Source: DASPHG01 sp963849605 (GTDB lineage Bacteria; Actinomycetota; Thermoleophilia; Solirubrobacterales; Thermoleophilaceae). Taken from it: DNA of 64,000 bases. The position numbers were made by a program, and so were the translations under genes. A model generated the notes under the pieces. That model was not told the origin of the DNA. It searched no databases and saw only the letters and a program-made list of their open reading frames with translations. This document shows positions 28,259 to 38,394 of this stretch, piece after piece; position 1 is the stretch's first letter; the number at the start of each line of letters is the position of its first letter. Location of the stretch: positions 620,001 through 684,000 of the forward strand of contig CAWKHX010000015.1 in the NCBI GenBank assembly GCA_963849605.1. The letters run 5' to 3'.

Positions 28259-29806
28259 GGCTGCTGCAGGTTCTCCGTCTCGTACGCGCCGGGCGGGCCG
28301 ACCGGCCCTTCCGCGTCGGCCGGCGCCGGCTCGGCCGCGGTGACCGTCGTGTCGCTGAACGCTTGCTCGGTCCCGTCGAGGATCACCTGCGGGTAGACCC
28401 CGAGCGCGACGATTACCGCCGCGACCGGCGCGATCACGCCGAGCTCGAGCGCGCAGGCCTCACGCGACTGAACGCCCTCGCCGGGGCGGTTGTGCATCGC
28501 CCGGATGAAGAACCGGATCATGTAGACGGACGCGAGCACGACGCCGATCGCGGCGATCAGGCCCCACGTGAACTTGTCCTCGAACGTGCCGAAGAGGATC
28601 AAGAGCTCGCCGACGAAGTTCGCGGTCCCCGGCATCGCGAGGTTCGCGAAGGCGAGGATCAGGAGCAGCGCGGCCAGCACCGGCGCGCGGAAGGCCATCC
28701 CGCCCATCCGCGACAGGAGCTCCGAGCCGCCGGCGCGCCGTGCAAGCGCGGCGATCGCGAAGAAGAGCCCGGCCGTTACGAGGCCGTGGTTGACCATCTG
28801 CATAACGGCGCCCTGAGACCCCTTCGGGTCGAGCGAGAAGATCCCGAGCAGGATGAAGCCGAGCTGCGCGATCGAGGAGTAGCCGACGATCAGGCGCGTG
28901 TCGTCCTGCGCGAACGCGATCACCGACCCGTAGAGGATCGATACCACCGCGAACGCGAGCATCAGGTCCTGGAAGTGCACCGACGCGTCGGGCAGGACCG
29001 GCAGCACGATCCGCAGGAAGCCGTAGACGCCGACCTTCGAGACGACCGCGGAGAACACGACCAGCACGGGCAGCGGCGCCGCCCGGTAGGCGTCGGGCAT
29101 CCAGCCGTGCAGCGGGAAGACGGGCGCCTTGACGAGGAAGGCGGCGGCGAAGAGAAGGAAGATCCACTGCTGCGTCCCCTCGCCGAGCGTCCGCTGCTGG
29201 AGGTCCGCGATCGAGAACGAGATGTCGCCGCCCTCGGGCGTCGAGAGCACGCCCAGTGCCACCGCGCCGGCCAGCATCAGGAGCGAGCCGACGAGCGTGT
29301 AGATCATCATCTTGATCGTCGCCGGGACCCTGTTCTGCTCGCCCCACTGGCCGATCAGGAAGAAGAAGGGCACCAGCATCAGGTCGAAGAAGACGACGAA
29401 GAGGGCGAGGTCCTGGGCCATGAACGCGCCGAGCACCGCCGTCTCCGCAAGCCCGACGTGGAACCAGAAGAGTTGGGGGCGCTGGCGGCTGCGGAAGCGC
29501 TCCGCGCGCCACGCGTAGACGATCGCTCCGACCCACAGGAGCGCGGTCAGGAGGATGAGCCAGAGGTTCAGGCCGTCGACGCCGAGCGACCAGCGGATGC
29601 CGAGCTCCGAGATCCAGGCGTCGTCGGTGACGTACTGGAGCCCGTCCGACGCCGCGGTCGAAGTCGAATGCGAGCACGATCGCGTACAGCGCCGTTCCCA
29701 CCGACCCGGCGAGGACGCCCCAGTGCGAGCGCGCCGCCGGCAGGAACGCGCCGGCAAGCGCCCCGGCGAGGGGGAGGAACAGCACGATGGACAGGTGGAT
29801 CGTCAT
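28255..29806 (-). CDS. nuoM: NADH-quinone oxidoreductase subunit M, frameshifted near 29655
   Basis: Antiporter-like membrane subunit of complex I. The start MTIHLSIVLFLPLAGALAGA and the first two helices lie in one frame; from SDGLQYVTDDAWISELGIRW onward the protein lies in another. Core motifs are intact: WFHVGLAETAVLGAFMAQD, FDLMLVPFFFLIGQWG, AAFLVKAPVFPLHGWMPDAY and YSSIAQLGFILLG. One base change near 29650-29662 restores about 516 aa, the normal length. Since the rest of the operon is intact, a sequence error is more likely than a real break. It starts 4 nt after nuoL. Confidence 0.92.
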
Positions 29807-29810
29807 CGGG

Positions 29811-31814
29811 TCAACTCGAGGTGATCAGGAAATAGAGGGCGAGGCCGGCAACGCCGGTGACGAGCAGCGCGGCGTACGAGCGGAGGTAGCCGGTCTGGAG
29901 GCCGCGCGCGAACGACGAGCCGGCGCGGACGACGGCCGTCGTCCCGCCGATGATCACGTCCTGCACGAACACGCTCTCGATAACCGTCCGCCCGTAGCGG
30001 CCGGCCGCCGCCATCGGCCGCACGAACGCCGCGTCGTACAGCTCGTCGAAGTACCACTTGTGCTCGAGGAAGTCGTGCAGCCTGCGCAGCCTGAAGTCGC
30101 GTAGCCGCAGCGTGGTCGCGGGCCGGACCAGGTAGAGGAACCACGCGATCGCGATGCCGGCCAGCGAGATGGCTCCGCCGAGCACGAGGCCGAGCACCTT
30201 GTCGCTGTCAGACGGTGCCGCGTCGAGGTAGTCGGAGGTCGCGAAGGACGGCTCGAGGAAGTGCTCGAGTGTGTCGGTCACGCCGGGGATCGCGACCACG
30301 CCGCCGACGAGCGACAGGAGCGCGAGCGGCGCCATCGCCGCCTTCATCGGCCACTCGCGCTCGGCGATGTGGTGCTCGGGGCCCGGGAAGCCGACGTCGG
30401 TGTCCTCCGGCTCGCCCGTCATCGGGTTGGCCGGGTCGTGGTGGGCGAGGTGCCCCCGCTCGAGCTCGCGCGCCTCCTCGACGGGCTCGCCGTAGAAAAC
30501 ACGGAAGACCATCCGGAACGCGTAGAACGCGGTGACCAGCGCGGCCGCGTACGCGATCACGCCGAGCACGGTGTAGAGGCCGCCGCGGTTCAGCGTGAAC
30601 GCGATGATGTCGTCCTTCGAGAAGAAGCCGGCCGTGAGCGGGAAGCCGGCTAGCGAGAGCGCGCCGATCGTGAACGTGACGAACGTGAACGGCATCGCGC
30701 GCCGGAAGCCGCCCATCCGGTCGAGCGACTGGACCCCGCCCATCGCGGCGATCACCGACCCGGCGCCCATGAAGAGAAGGGCCTTGAAGAAGGCGTGGGT
30801 CATGAGGTGGAAGAGCCCGGCGCCGTACGCGAAGGCGGAGACGCCGAGGATCATGTAGCCGATCTGCGACATCGTCGAGTACGCGATCACGCGCTTGAGG
30901 TCGGTGACCACCACCGCGATGCTCGCGGCGACCACGAGCGTCAGCGTGCCGAGAATCGCGGCCACGTCGGCGGCCGTCGGGGCGAGCTCGAACAGCGGAT
31001 TCATGCGCGCGATCAGGTAGACGCCGGCGGTCACCATCGTCGCGGCGTGGATCAGGGCCGAGACGGGGGTGGGGCCCTCCATCGCGTCCGGGAGCCACGT
31101 GTGCAGCGGGATCTGCGCGGACTTCGCGAACGCGCCCACCAGGAGGCACAGGCACGCCGCCACGAGCTGGCCGTCCGGCATCAGGTGCGCGCCCTCGAAG
31201 ACGCCGGCGTAGTCGAGCGAGCCGGTGCCGTCGAACAGCAGGAACGCGCCGACAACGAGCCCGACGTCGCCGATCACGTTCATCACGAACGCCTTGATGC
31301 CCGCCCGTGTGGCGGTCTCGCGCCGGTACCAGAACGAGATCAGGAGATACGACGCCGCACCGACGAACGCCCATCCGACGATCAGCAGGACGAAGTTGCC
31401 CGCGAGGACGAGCAGCAGCATCGAGAAGACGAAGAAGTTGAGGTACGCGAAGAAGCGCACGTACCCGCGGTCGCCCGCCATGTACGCCACCGAGTAGAGG
31501 TGGATCAGGAACGACACTCCGGAGACGATCAGGATCATCAGGACCGACAGCGGGTCGACCAGGATTCCGAGGTCGACGGAGACGCCGAACGTGTCCGCGT
31601 AGTCGAACAGCGACGACGTGACGTGGCGCTCGTCCTCGGGCCGGTCCTGAAGTTGCTGCAGCGCGCCGAGTGCCGAGATGAACGAGGCGAGGATCGATGC
31701 CGAGCCGATCCAGCCCGCGCTGCGTCCCGGCAGCCGGCGCCAGCCGAACGCGAGGACGAGCGTCCCGAGCAGCGGGAAGCCGAGGACGAGCCAGCCGTAG
31801 GTGGCGGGGCTCAA
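29811..31814 (-). CDS. nuoL: NADH-quinone oxidoreductase subunit L
   Basis: 667 aa. The TTG at 31814 overlaps the nuoK stop (TTGA) and gives LSPATYGWLVLGFPLLGTLV, the normal N-terminus; the frame stays open upstream but into nuoK. Largest antiporter-like subunit with the lateral helix at the C-terminus. Motifs: VDPLSVLMILIVSGVSFLIH, GWAFVGAASYLLISFWYRR, AFAKSAQIPLHTWLPDAMEG, HAATMVTAGVYLIAR and GFFSKDDII. It pumps protons and couples to the quinone site through the long helix. Confidence 0.95.
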   Translation of the reverse strand: MSPATYGWLVLGFPLLGTLVLAFGWRRLPGRSAGWIGSASILASFISALGALQQLQDRPEDERHVTSSLFDYADTFGVSVDLGILVDPLSVLMILIVSGVSFLIHLYSVAYMAGDRGYVRFFAYLNFFVFSMLLLVLAGNFVLLIVGWAFVGAASYLLISFWYRRETATRAGIKAFVMNVIGDVGLVVGAFLLFDGTGSLDYAGVFEGAHLMPDGQLVAACLCLLVGAFAKSAQIPLHTWLPDAMEGPTPVSALIHAATMVTAGVYLIARMNPLFELAPTAADVAAILGTLTLVVAASIAVVVTDLKRVIAYSTMSQIGYMILGVSAFAYGAGLFHLMTHAFFKALLFMGAGSVIAAMGGVQSLDRMGGFRRAMPFTFVTFTIGALSLAGFPLTAGFFSKDDIIAFTLNRGGLYTVLGVIAYAAALVTAFYAFRMVFRVFYGEPVEEARELERGHLAHHDPANPMTGEPEDTDVGFPGPEHHIAEREWPMKAAMAPLALLSLVGGVVAIPGVTDTLEHFLEPSFATSDYLDAAPSDSDKVLGLVLGGAISLAGIAIAWFLYLVRPATTLRLRDFRLRRLHDFLEHKWYFDELYDAAFVRPMAAAGRYGRTVIESVFVQDVIIGGTTAVVRAGSSFARGLQTGYLRSYAALLVTGVAGLALYFLITSS

Positions 31815-32110
31815 CCGCGCAGCTCCGACAGCTTGTCGACGTCGAGCGCCATCCGCTTGCGGTAGATCGCGACGATGAGGCCGAGCCCGATCACGACCTC
31901 GCACGCGGCCACCACCATCACGATCAGCGCGAAGATCTGGCCGTCACCCGACCCGTGCATGCGCGCGAACGCGAGCAGCGCCAGGTTGCCGGCGTTCAGC
32001 ATCAGCTCGGTGCAGAGCAGGATTACGAGCGGGCTGCGGCGCGTCATCACGCCCGCGGCGCCGATGGCGAAGATCAGTGCGGACAGGACCACGAACCAGA
32101 CGACGTCCAT
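31811..32110 (-). CDS. nuoK: NADH-quinone oxidoreductase subunit K
   Basis: 99 aa, three membrane helices, the usual length. The conserved acidic residues in helices 2 and 3 are seen in LLCTELMLNAGNLALLAF and VMVVAACEVVIGLGLIV. The ATG overlaps the nuoJ stop (ATGA) and its own stop overlaps the nuoL start. Confidence 0.95.
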   Translation of the reverse strand: MDVVWFVVLSALIFAIGAAGVMTRRSPLVILLCTELMLNAGNLALLAFARMHGSGDGQIFALIVMVVAACEVVIGLGLIVAIYRKRMALDVDKLSELRG

Positions 32111-32637
32111 CAGCTCTCGAGCCCCCTTCTGCGGCGGGCGAGCACGACCGCGCACACGGCTGCGACGAGGAGAAGGAACGACGCCGCCTCGAACGGGATC
32201 AGGAACTTCCTCAGCAGCAACTGGCCGATCTCGCCAGGGGAGCCGAAGCCCGGGTCGAGGTCGGGACCGCGGGTGTCGAGCGCGTCGAGGCTCGACCCGA
32301 GCACCGCGACCGAGATCACGACGAAGAGCGCGCCCGCCATGATCACGCCGAGCTGCCCGATTCCGCCCGCCTCGCCGCCGCGCCAGGCCGACGGCTCCGC
32401 GCCGCCGACGTAGGCGGTCACGAACAGGTACAGGACCATGATCGCGCCGGCGTAGACGACGACCTGAGCCGCGGCGATGAACTCGGACCGCAGCAGCAGG
32501 AAGAGGACCGCGAGCGAGACCAGGTGCGCGATCAGCGACAGCACGCTGTAGAACGGGTTGCGCAGCAACACAACGCCCAGCGCTCCGCCGAGCGCGCCGA
32601 TGGCGGCGACGAAGAACAGGATCTGCTCGAACAGCAA
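32110..32637 (-). CDS. nuoJ: NADH-quinone oxidoreductase subunit J
   Basis: 175 aa with five hydrophobic helices. Helix 3 contains the pi-bulge region AQVVVYAGAIMVLYLFV, a hallmark of NuoJ. The protein forms part of the proton-translocating membrane arm with NuoK, NuoA and NuoH. It begins 15 nt after nuoI. Confidence 0.95.
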   Translation of the reverse strand: MLFEQILFFVAAIGALGGALGVVLLRNPFYSVLSLIAHLVSLAVLFLLLRSEFIAAAQVVVYAGAIMVLYLFVTAYVGGAEPSAWRGGEAGGIGQLGVIMAGALFVVISVAVLGSSLDALDTRGPDLDPGFGSPGEIGQLLLRKFLIPFEAASFLLLVAAVCAVVLARRRRGLES

Positions 32638-32652
32638 GCCAGCCGCTCCCGG

Positions 32653-33186
32653 CTACTCGCCCTCTCGCCTGAGCGGGGTTCGATCCGGGTGGTCCGCGAG
32701 CAGCATCTCCTTCGTGAAGATCAGGTCGGTGCGCTCGTAGTCGGACAGCTCGTAGTCGTGGCCCATCGTGATCGCGTCGAACGGGCACGCGAGCTCGCAG
32801 TAGCCGCAGAAGATGCAGCGCGTCATGTTGATCTCGTAGACCGCCGCGTAGCGCTCGCCGGCCGACACCTGGTTGTCGGGAGTGTTCTCCGCGGCGACGA
32901 CCCGGATGCACTCGGCCGGGCACGCCGCCGCGCACAGCGAGCAGCCCACGCACTTCTCGAGACCGGTGTCCTCGAACCGGTGGAGCTTGTGCTTGCCGCG
33001 CCAGCGCGGGTAGACCGGCGTCTTCTCCTCCGGGTACTCGATCGTGACCGGCTCCTCGAACAGGCGCGCGAATGTCGTGCGCAGCCCTCGCAGCGTCGCG
33101 GCGAACGTGCGGTACGCGCCGCCGGCCCCGCCCGGCTCGGGCCCGCGCTGGACCACGATCATGTCGTCGGACGGGTTCCAGGTCAC
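32653..33186 (-). CDS. nuoI: NADH-quinone oxidoreductase subunit I (2x 4Fe-4S)
   Basis: 177 aa. Two ferredoxin motifs, CVGCSLCAAACPAEC and CIFCGYCELACPFDA, bind the N6a and N6b clusters that pass electrons to NuoB. The GTG at 33186 overlapping the nuoH stop (GTGA) is chosen; the longer upstream frame reads as Arg/Pro-rich noise inside nuoH. Confidence 0.93.
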   Translation of the reverse strand: MTWNPSDDMIVVQRGPEPGGAGGAYRTFAATLRGLRTTFARLFEEPVTIEYPEEKTPVYPRWRGKHKLHRFEDTGLEKCVGCSLCAAACPAECIRVVAAENTPDNQVSAGERYAAVYEINMTRCIFCGYCELACPFDAITMGHDYELSDYERTDLIFTKEMLLADHPDRTPLRREGE

Positions 33187-34193
33187 GTCGTCACCACCAG
33201 GATCGCCGTCACGAGCGCGTTCAGCGTGGCGAGCGGCAGGAGCACCTTCCAGCCGAAGCTCATCAGCTGGTCGTAGCGCAGCCGCGGCAGCGTGGTGCGC
33301 ACCCAGATGAAGAGCAGCACGATCGCGGCCATCTTCACGATCACCCACAGGGGGTCGAGGTAGGCCGGGCCGGGGCCGTGCCATCCCCCCAGGAACAGTG
33401 CGGCGCAGAGGCCGCCGAACACGATGATGTGCATGTACTCGGCCATGAAGAACGCGCCGAAGCGCATCCCGCCGTACTCGGTGTTGTAGCCCGCGACGAT
33501 CTCCGCGTCGGCCTCCGGCAGGTCGAACGGCGCGCGCGCCGTCTCGGCGAAGCCGGCGACGAGGAAGATCAAGAAGCCGACGAACTGCGGCACGATGAAC
33601 CAGACCGTGTCCTGCTGCTCGACGATCTCGGTGAGCGAGAGCGTGCCCGCCATCATCACGATCCCGAGCAGCGACAAGCCGAGCGCGACCTCGTAGGAGA
33701 TCAGCTGCGCGGCGCTGCGCATCGCGCCGAGGAACGAGTACTTGGAGCCCGACGCCCAGCCGCCGAGCATGAAGCCGTAGAGGGCGAGCGCGCCGAACGC
33801 GAACGCGTACAGGATCCCGATCGAGACGTCGATCCCGTAGAGGCCGTAGTCAGCGCCGAAGATGCCGTCCTGGCGCGTGTCGCCAAACGGCACGAGCGCC
33901 AGCGTGGCGACCGCGGTCAACACCGAGATCATCGGGGCGAGCGCCATCATCCACGGGACCGCGGTGCGCGGCTCCGAGTGCTCCTTCGAGAGCAGCTTCA
34001 CGACGTCGGCGAGCGGCTGGAGGATGCCGTAGGGGCCGACACGGTTCGGCCCGTAGCGCGACTGCATCCGGCCCATGAACTTGCGCTCGACCAGCAGGAC
34101 GATCGGCGTCACGCCCAGGACAAACGCGAAGATCACGAGGACCTTGATCACCTGGACGAGCGTGGTCTCGGCGAAGCCGACCTCCGCGATCAC
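33183..34193 (-). CDS. nuoH: NADH-quinone oxidoreductase subunit H
   Basis: 336 aa, eight membrane helices. It forms the quinone channel. Signatures: LLVERKFMGRMQSRYGPNRV, GPYGILQPLADVVKLLSKE, and GFAETARAPFDLPEADAEIV with EYGGMRFGAFFMAEY. It overlaps nuoG by 4 nt and nuoI by 4 nt. Confidence 0.96.
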   Translation of the reverse strand: MIAEVGFAETTLVQVIKVLVIFAFVLGVTPIVLLVERKFMGRMQSRYGPNRVGPYGILQPLADVVKLLSKEHSEPRTAVPWMMALAPMISVLTAVATLALVPFGDTRQDGIFGADYGLYGIDVSIGILYAFAFGALALYGFMLGGWASGSKYSFLGAMRSAAQLISYEVALGLSLLGIVMMAGTLSLTEIVEQQDTVWFIVPQFVGFLIFLVAGFAETARAPFDLPEADAEIVAGYNTEYGGMRFGAFFMAEYMHIIVFGGLCAALFLGGWHGPGPAYLDPLWVIVKMAAIVLLFIWVRTTLPRLRYDQLMSFGWKVLLPLATLNALVTAILVVTT

Positions 34194-36532
34194 GCCTTGC
34201 GCACCTCCACGACCGCGCCCGCATCGAGGTCGGTCCCCTCCAGCAGGAACACCGTGCCGGGCTGTACCGCTTGCCGCAGCCGCGCGACCGCGCGAACGCT
34301 CGTGCCGTTCATCGCCACCTCGACCTCATCGCCAGGACGGATCCCGAGGCGGTCGGCGTCCTCGGCAGACAGCTCGGCCTGCTGGCGGGGGGCCAGGAAC
34401 TCGAGCGCGGGCGCGTGGCGCGTCTCGCGCCCCGCCCAGAGCGTGCGCACCGTGCCGAGCTTCAGTCCCTCGGGCAGCTTCGGCGGCGACTCGAGCGGCG
34501 CGTCGGGAATCTCCGGCGCTGACAGCGCGGACGCCGCGTCGCGCTCCTGCCAGCGCACGCCGCGCCCGCCGATCTCCTCGAGCGTGAGCCCTGCGTAGAA
34601 GGGCACGGCCTCCGTCACCTGCTGCGTGATCATCGGCGTCGCCGCCGCGTCCACCGGCGTGCCGAGCCGGGAGCAGATTTCCGCCAACACGAGCGCCGGC
34701 TGGCGCACCTCGCCGGGGTGGCCGATCGCCTGGCGGAGTCGCTGAACGCGGCCGTCCGGGTGGGTCATCGTGCCCTCCTTCTCGGCGTACGACGCCGCCG
34801 GGAAGACGACGTTCGCGCCCTCGATTCCGGGCGTGATGTGGTCGGCGAAGGCGACCACGAATCCGGCGCGGTCGAGCGCCTCCCCCCACGCGCGCCGGCC
34901 CGGGTGCGTCTCGAGCGGGTCCGTGTGGAGCAGGACGAGCGCGTCCAGCTCACCGCCGAGCGCGTCCCTGATCTCGTCGGCACCCTTGCCGGCCGCCGGC
35001 GGGTCTGAAAGCCCCGGGCCGAGGTTCGGCAGGCAGCCGACCTCCCGCAGGCCGCGCCCGTTCGTTCCCGTGGGGATCTCGATCAGGCCCGCGCCCTCTG
35101 TGGCCTGGAGGTTCAGCTTGCGCGCCAGCGCGAGGAGGGCGGCGACGCCCTGCCGTCCGCGCTCGCCGTGCGCGAGCCGCTCGCCCCAGATGATTACCAC
35201 CGGCCCGCCGCCGCGCGGGTCGTGCTCTGCCAGCTCCTGCAGCGCCGCCTCGGCACCGCCCGGCGGGAAGCGGACCGCGTGGTCGGCGATCGCGTCGAGC
35301 GTCGTCGGATGGCTCGAGGCAACCACCACCGTCGCGCCGCGCCGGCGGCGCGCCTTGCGCACGCGCAGGTCGACGATCGGCGCCTCCTCGACGAGGTCGG
35401 TTTCGAAGACGAGCACGGTCCCCGCGTTCTCGATGTCCCACACCGGCACGCTGAGGTCCGGCCGCGCCAGCACGCGCACCTGGTCGGGGTCGAGCACGCC
35501 GCTTGGGCGGGAGTCGACGTGCGGCGAGCCGAGCGCTTCGCGCAGGAGGCGCTGGAGCAGGAAGCCCTCCTCGTTCGTCGTCTCGCCGCCCGCGAGGCCG
35601 GCGGTCGCGGCGCCCGCCTTCTCGAGCCCGGCGGCTGCAGCGGCGAGCGCGCGCTCCCACGACGTCTCGCGCAGCGCGCCGCCGTCCGAGATCATCGGCC
35701 GCGTCACCCGTTCCGGCGAGTGGATCGCCTGGTAGCCGTAGCGGCCCTTGTCGCACAGCCAGCCGTCCTCGACGTCCTCGTTGTCGCGCGCCATCACGCG
35801 CACGATGCGCGCGTCGTCGCGGACGGTGAACTCGATGTTGCACTGGCTCGGGCAGAGCGCGCAGATCGAGCCCGAATCTTCGACGTCCCACGGCCGCGCG
35901 CGGAATCGGTACGAGGTTGACGTCAGCGCGCCGACGGGGCAGAGCTCGACGATGTTGCCGCTGAACGGCGCGACGTACGGCGCGCCGTCGTTCGTGCCGA
36001 CGAAGGTGTGGTCGCCGCGCTCGAGGAACACCAGCTGGTAGTCCTCGGACACCTCCTGCGAGAAGCGCACGCAGCGGTAGCAGAGGATGCAGCGCTCGCG
36101 GTCGATCGCGATCAGGGGGGAGAGCTCGATCGGCTTCTCGAAGTGGCGCTTCGGCTCGATCATGCGCGAGCGCCCGGCGCCCCAGCCGAACGAGATGTCC
36201 TGCAGCGGGCACTCGCCGCCCTTGTCGCAGACCGGGCAGTCGAGCGGGTGGTTGATGAGCAGGAACTCGACGACCGCCTCCTGGGCCGCCTTGACCCGGT
36301 CGGACGTCGTCACGACGACCATCCCGTCCTTCACCGGAGTCGAGCAGGCCGTCTGCAGCTTGGGGATGCCCTCGATCTCGACCAGGCACATGCGGCACGC
36401 GCCGACGGGCGGCCCGACCTTCGGCTCGTAACAGAAGACCGGGATCTCGACGTCGCCGTGCTTCGCGCCGTCCACCAGCATCACGCCGTCGGGCGCGGTC
36501 ACCTCGCGGCCGTCGATCTCGAACGTGACCAT
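34190..36532 (-). CDS. nuoG: NADH-quinone oxidoreductase subunit G
   Basis: 780 aa from the ATG at 36532 (MVTFEIDGREVTAPDG); an upstream ATG at 36583 would overlap nuoF and add a non-family sequence. The N-terminal iron-sulphur part is complete: CYEPKVGPPVGACRMCLVEI (2Fe-2S), CDKGGECPLQDISF, CILCYRCVRFSQ and CALCPSQCNIEF. The rest is a molybdopterin-oxidoreductase-like domain without obvious cofactor motifs, ending in a short beta domain (LGIRPGDEVEVAMNG). It carries electrons from NuoF to NuoI. Confidence 0.94.
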   Translation of the reverse strand: MVTFEIDGREVTAPDGVMLVDGAKHGDVEIPVFCYEPKVGPPVGACRMCLVEIEGIPKLQTACSTPVKDGMVVVTTSDRVKAAQEAVVEFLLINHPLDCPVCDKGGECPLQDISFGWGAGRSRMIEPKRHFEKPIELSPLIAIDRERCILCYRCVRFSQEVSEDYQLVFLERGDHTFVGTNDGAPYVAPFSGNIVELCPVGALTSTSYRFRARPWDVEDSGSICALCPSQCNIEFTVRDDARIVRVMARDNEDVEDGWLCDKGRYGYQAIHSPERVTRPMISDGGALRETSWERALAAAAAGLEKAGAATAGLAGGETTNEEGFLLQRLLREALGSPHVDSRPSGVLDPDQVRVLARPDLSVPVWDIENAGTVLVFETDLVEEAPIVDLRVRKARRRRGATVVVASSHPTTLDAIADHAVRFPPGGAEAALQELAEHDPRGGGPVVIIWGERLAHGERGRQGVAALLALARKLNLQATEGAGLIEIPTGTNGRGLREVGCLPNLGPGLSDPPAAGKGADEIRDALGGELDALVLLHTDPLETHPGRRAWGEALDRAGFVVAFADHITPGIEGANVVFPAASYAEKEGTMTHPDGRVQRLRQAIGHPGEVRQPALVLAEICSRLGTPVDAAATPMITQQVTEAVPFYAGLTLEEIGGRGVRWQERDAASALSAPEIPDAPLESPPKLPEGLKLGTVRTLWAGRETRHAPALEFLAPRQQAELSAEDADRLGIRPGDEVEVAMNGTSVRAVARLRQAVQPGTVFLLEGTDLDAGAVVEVRKA

Positions 36533-36545
36533 CCGCTGCTCGGGC

Positions 36546-37874
36546 CTAGGCAATCCCGGCCTCCTCGCTGGCGCCGAGCTCATGGGCCGACAGCGCGTAA
36601 TCCTGGAGCGCGAGCTCCTGCCGCCGCCGCTCGATGTGCTGCTCGAACTCGTCGCGGAACTTCTCGATCATCGAGCCGATCGGCATCGCCATCGAGTCGC
36701 CGAGCACGCACAGGCAGTTGCCGATGATGTTCGTCTGGACCTGGGCGATGATCTCGATGTCCATCGGGGTCGCCTCACCGCGGTCGACGCGCTCGAGCAT
36801 CTTCACCGTCCAGTTCGTGCCCTCGCGGCAGGGCGTGCACTTCCCGCAGGACTCGTGGCGGTAGAACCCGGCGAGCCTCAGCGCGACGTCGACGATCGGG
36901 ACCGAGTCGTCGATCACGATGATCGCGCCGGAGCCGAGCATCGATCCGGCCTCCGCCATGTTCTCGAAGTCGTAGGGGCGGTCGAGGTCCTCGGGCAGGA
37001 GCACCGGCGCCGAGGACCCACCCGGGAACCAGCACTTGATCTCGCGGCCCTCGGGCGGGCCGCCGGCGAGGTCGCAGACGAGCTCGCGCGCGGGGATGCC
37101 GAGCTCGATCTCGTAGTTGCCGGGACGCTGGACGTTGCCGGAGACCGAGACGATCTTCGTGCCGGCTGACTTCTCGGTGCCGAACGACTTGAACCAGTCG
37201 GCGCCCTTCTCCACGATCAGCGGGACGTTGCAGAGCGTCTCGACGTTGTTGATCAGCGTCGGGCCCTGGTAGAGGCCCTGGTTCGCGGGGAACGGGGGCT
37301 TGAGGCGCGGGTTGCCGCGCTTGCCCTCGAGCGCGTCGAGCAGCGCCGACTCCTCGCCGCAGATGTAGGCGCCCTGCCCGCGGTGGACCCACAGCTCCAG
37401 CGAGAAATCCGACCCGAGGATGCGCTCGCCCACGTAGCCCTTCTGCTTGGCCTCCTCGAGCGCCTTCTCGAGGATCTGCGCCTGCAGCTCGTACTCGCCG
37501 CGGATGAAGATGAAGGCGCGGTTCGCGCCGGCTGCGCGCGCGGCGATGATGACGCCCTCGATCAGGAGGTGCGGGTTCTTCTGCATCAACAGGCGGTCCT
37601 TGAACGTGCCGGGCTCGGACTCGTCCGCGTTGCAGCAGAGGTACTTGTCCATTCCGCCCTTCGGGATGAAGCTCGCCTTCTTCCCCATGGCGAAGCCGGC
37701 GCCGCCGCGGCCGCGGAGACCGGACTCCTCGAGCTCGTGGACGAGCGCCTCCTGCTCCATGTCGACGAGGCCCTTCTGCAGGCGCGAGTAGCCGCCGAGC
37801 CGCTCGTAGACCTCGATCGTCGCGAGGCCGGGCTCGTCGATGTTCTCGAGCAGGACGCGCGTCTCCTCAGCCAT
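36546..37874 (-). CDS. nuoF: NADH-quinone oxidoreductase subunit F (NADH/FMN-binding)
   Basis: 442 aa. NADH-binding GRGGAGFAMGKKASF, FMN-binding CCNADESEPGTFKDR, and a 4Fe-4S motif ESCGKCTPCREG plus a later Cys (IGNCLCVLGD) are all present. It accepts hydride from NADH at the tip of complex I. It overlaps nuoE by 8 nt. Confidence 0.96.
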   Translation of the reverse strand: MAEETRVLLENIDEPGLATIEVYERLGGYSRLQKGLVDMEQEALVHELEESGLRGRGGAGFAMGKKASFIPKGGMDKYLCCNADESEPGTFKDRLLMQKNPHLLIEGVIIAARAAGANRAFIFIRGEYELQAQILEKALEEAKQKGYVGERILGSDFSLELWVHRGQGAYICGEESALLDALEGKRGNPRLKPPFPANQGLYQGPTLINNVETLCNVPLIVEKGADWFKSFGTEKSAGTKIVSVSGNVQRPGNYEIELGIPARELVCDLAGGPPEGREIKCWFPGGSSAPVLLPEDLDRPYDFENMAEAGSMLGSGAIIVIDDSVPIVDVALRLAGFYRHESCGKCTPCREGTNWTVKMLERVDRGEATPMDIEIIAQVQTNIIGNCLCVLGDSMAMPIGSMIEKFRDEFEQHIERRRQELALQDYALSAHELGASEEAGIA

Positions 37875-38394
37875 CGCCCAGCCCCCTTCCGGGCAGCGGT
37901 TGCTCGCCGCGCTTGAGGGCCTCGACTATCTGCTCGGCGTCGCCGGTCTGGAGCGGGCCGATGAAGCGGCCGTTCACCGATGCCATCGGCGCCATGTCGC
38001 ACGCGCCGAGACACTCGAACTCGCGGATGTGGACGTCGTCGAGGTCGCCGCCCGCTTCCTTGATGGCGTCGTACACCGCCTTCGCGTTCTTCGGCATGCA
38101 CGCGACGCTCGTGCAGACCCAGACGTACTGGCGGCCGACCGGCTCGGTGTTGAGCATGTCGTAGAAGGTCGCGACGCTCGAGAGATAGGCGGGCGTCACG
38201 CGCATGACCGCGGCCACCTGGTCGATCGCCTCGGGCGAGCACCATCCGTGCAGCCGCTGCGCAGCCGCGAGCGCGGGCAGCGCGGCCGAGTGGTGGTCGG
38301 GGTAGCGCGACATCAGGTCCTCGATCTCGGCGTGCAGCTCCTGCGGCACTTCGATCTCGGCCAGGTCGGGCACGACCGCGGGGTCGTTCGTCAT
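37867..38394 (-). CDS. nuoE: NADH-quinone oxidoreductase subunit E (2Fe-2S)
   Basis: 175 aa. Thioredoxin-like 2Fe-2S subunit; the cluster ligands are in VCTSVACMPKNA and ECLGACDMAPMASVNGRF. It pairs with NuoF. It overlaps nuoD by 4 nt and nuoF by 8 nt. Confidence 0.94.
   Translation of the reverse strand: MTNDPAVVPDLAEIEVPQELHAEIEDLMSRYPDHHSAALPALAAAQRLHGWCSPEAIDQVAAVMRVTPAYLSSVATFYDMLNTEPVGRQYVWVCTSVACMPKNAKAVYDAIKEAGGDLDDVHIREFECLGACDMAPMASVNGRFIGPLQTGDAEQIVEALKRGEQPLPGRGLGDG

Noticed and set aside
30795..31865. 356-codon plus-strand frame opposite nuoL
   Set aside because: Gln/Arg/Glu-rich antisense shadow of a membrane-protein gene.
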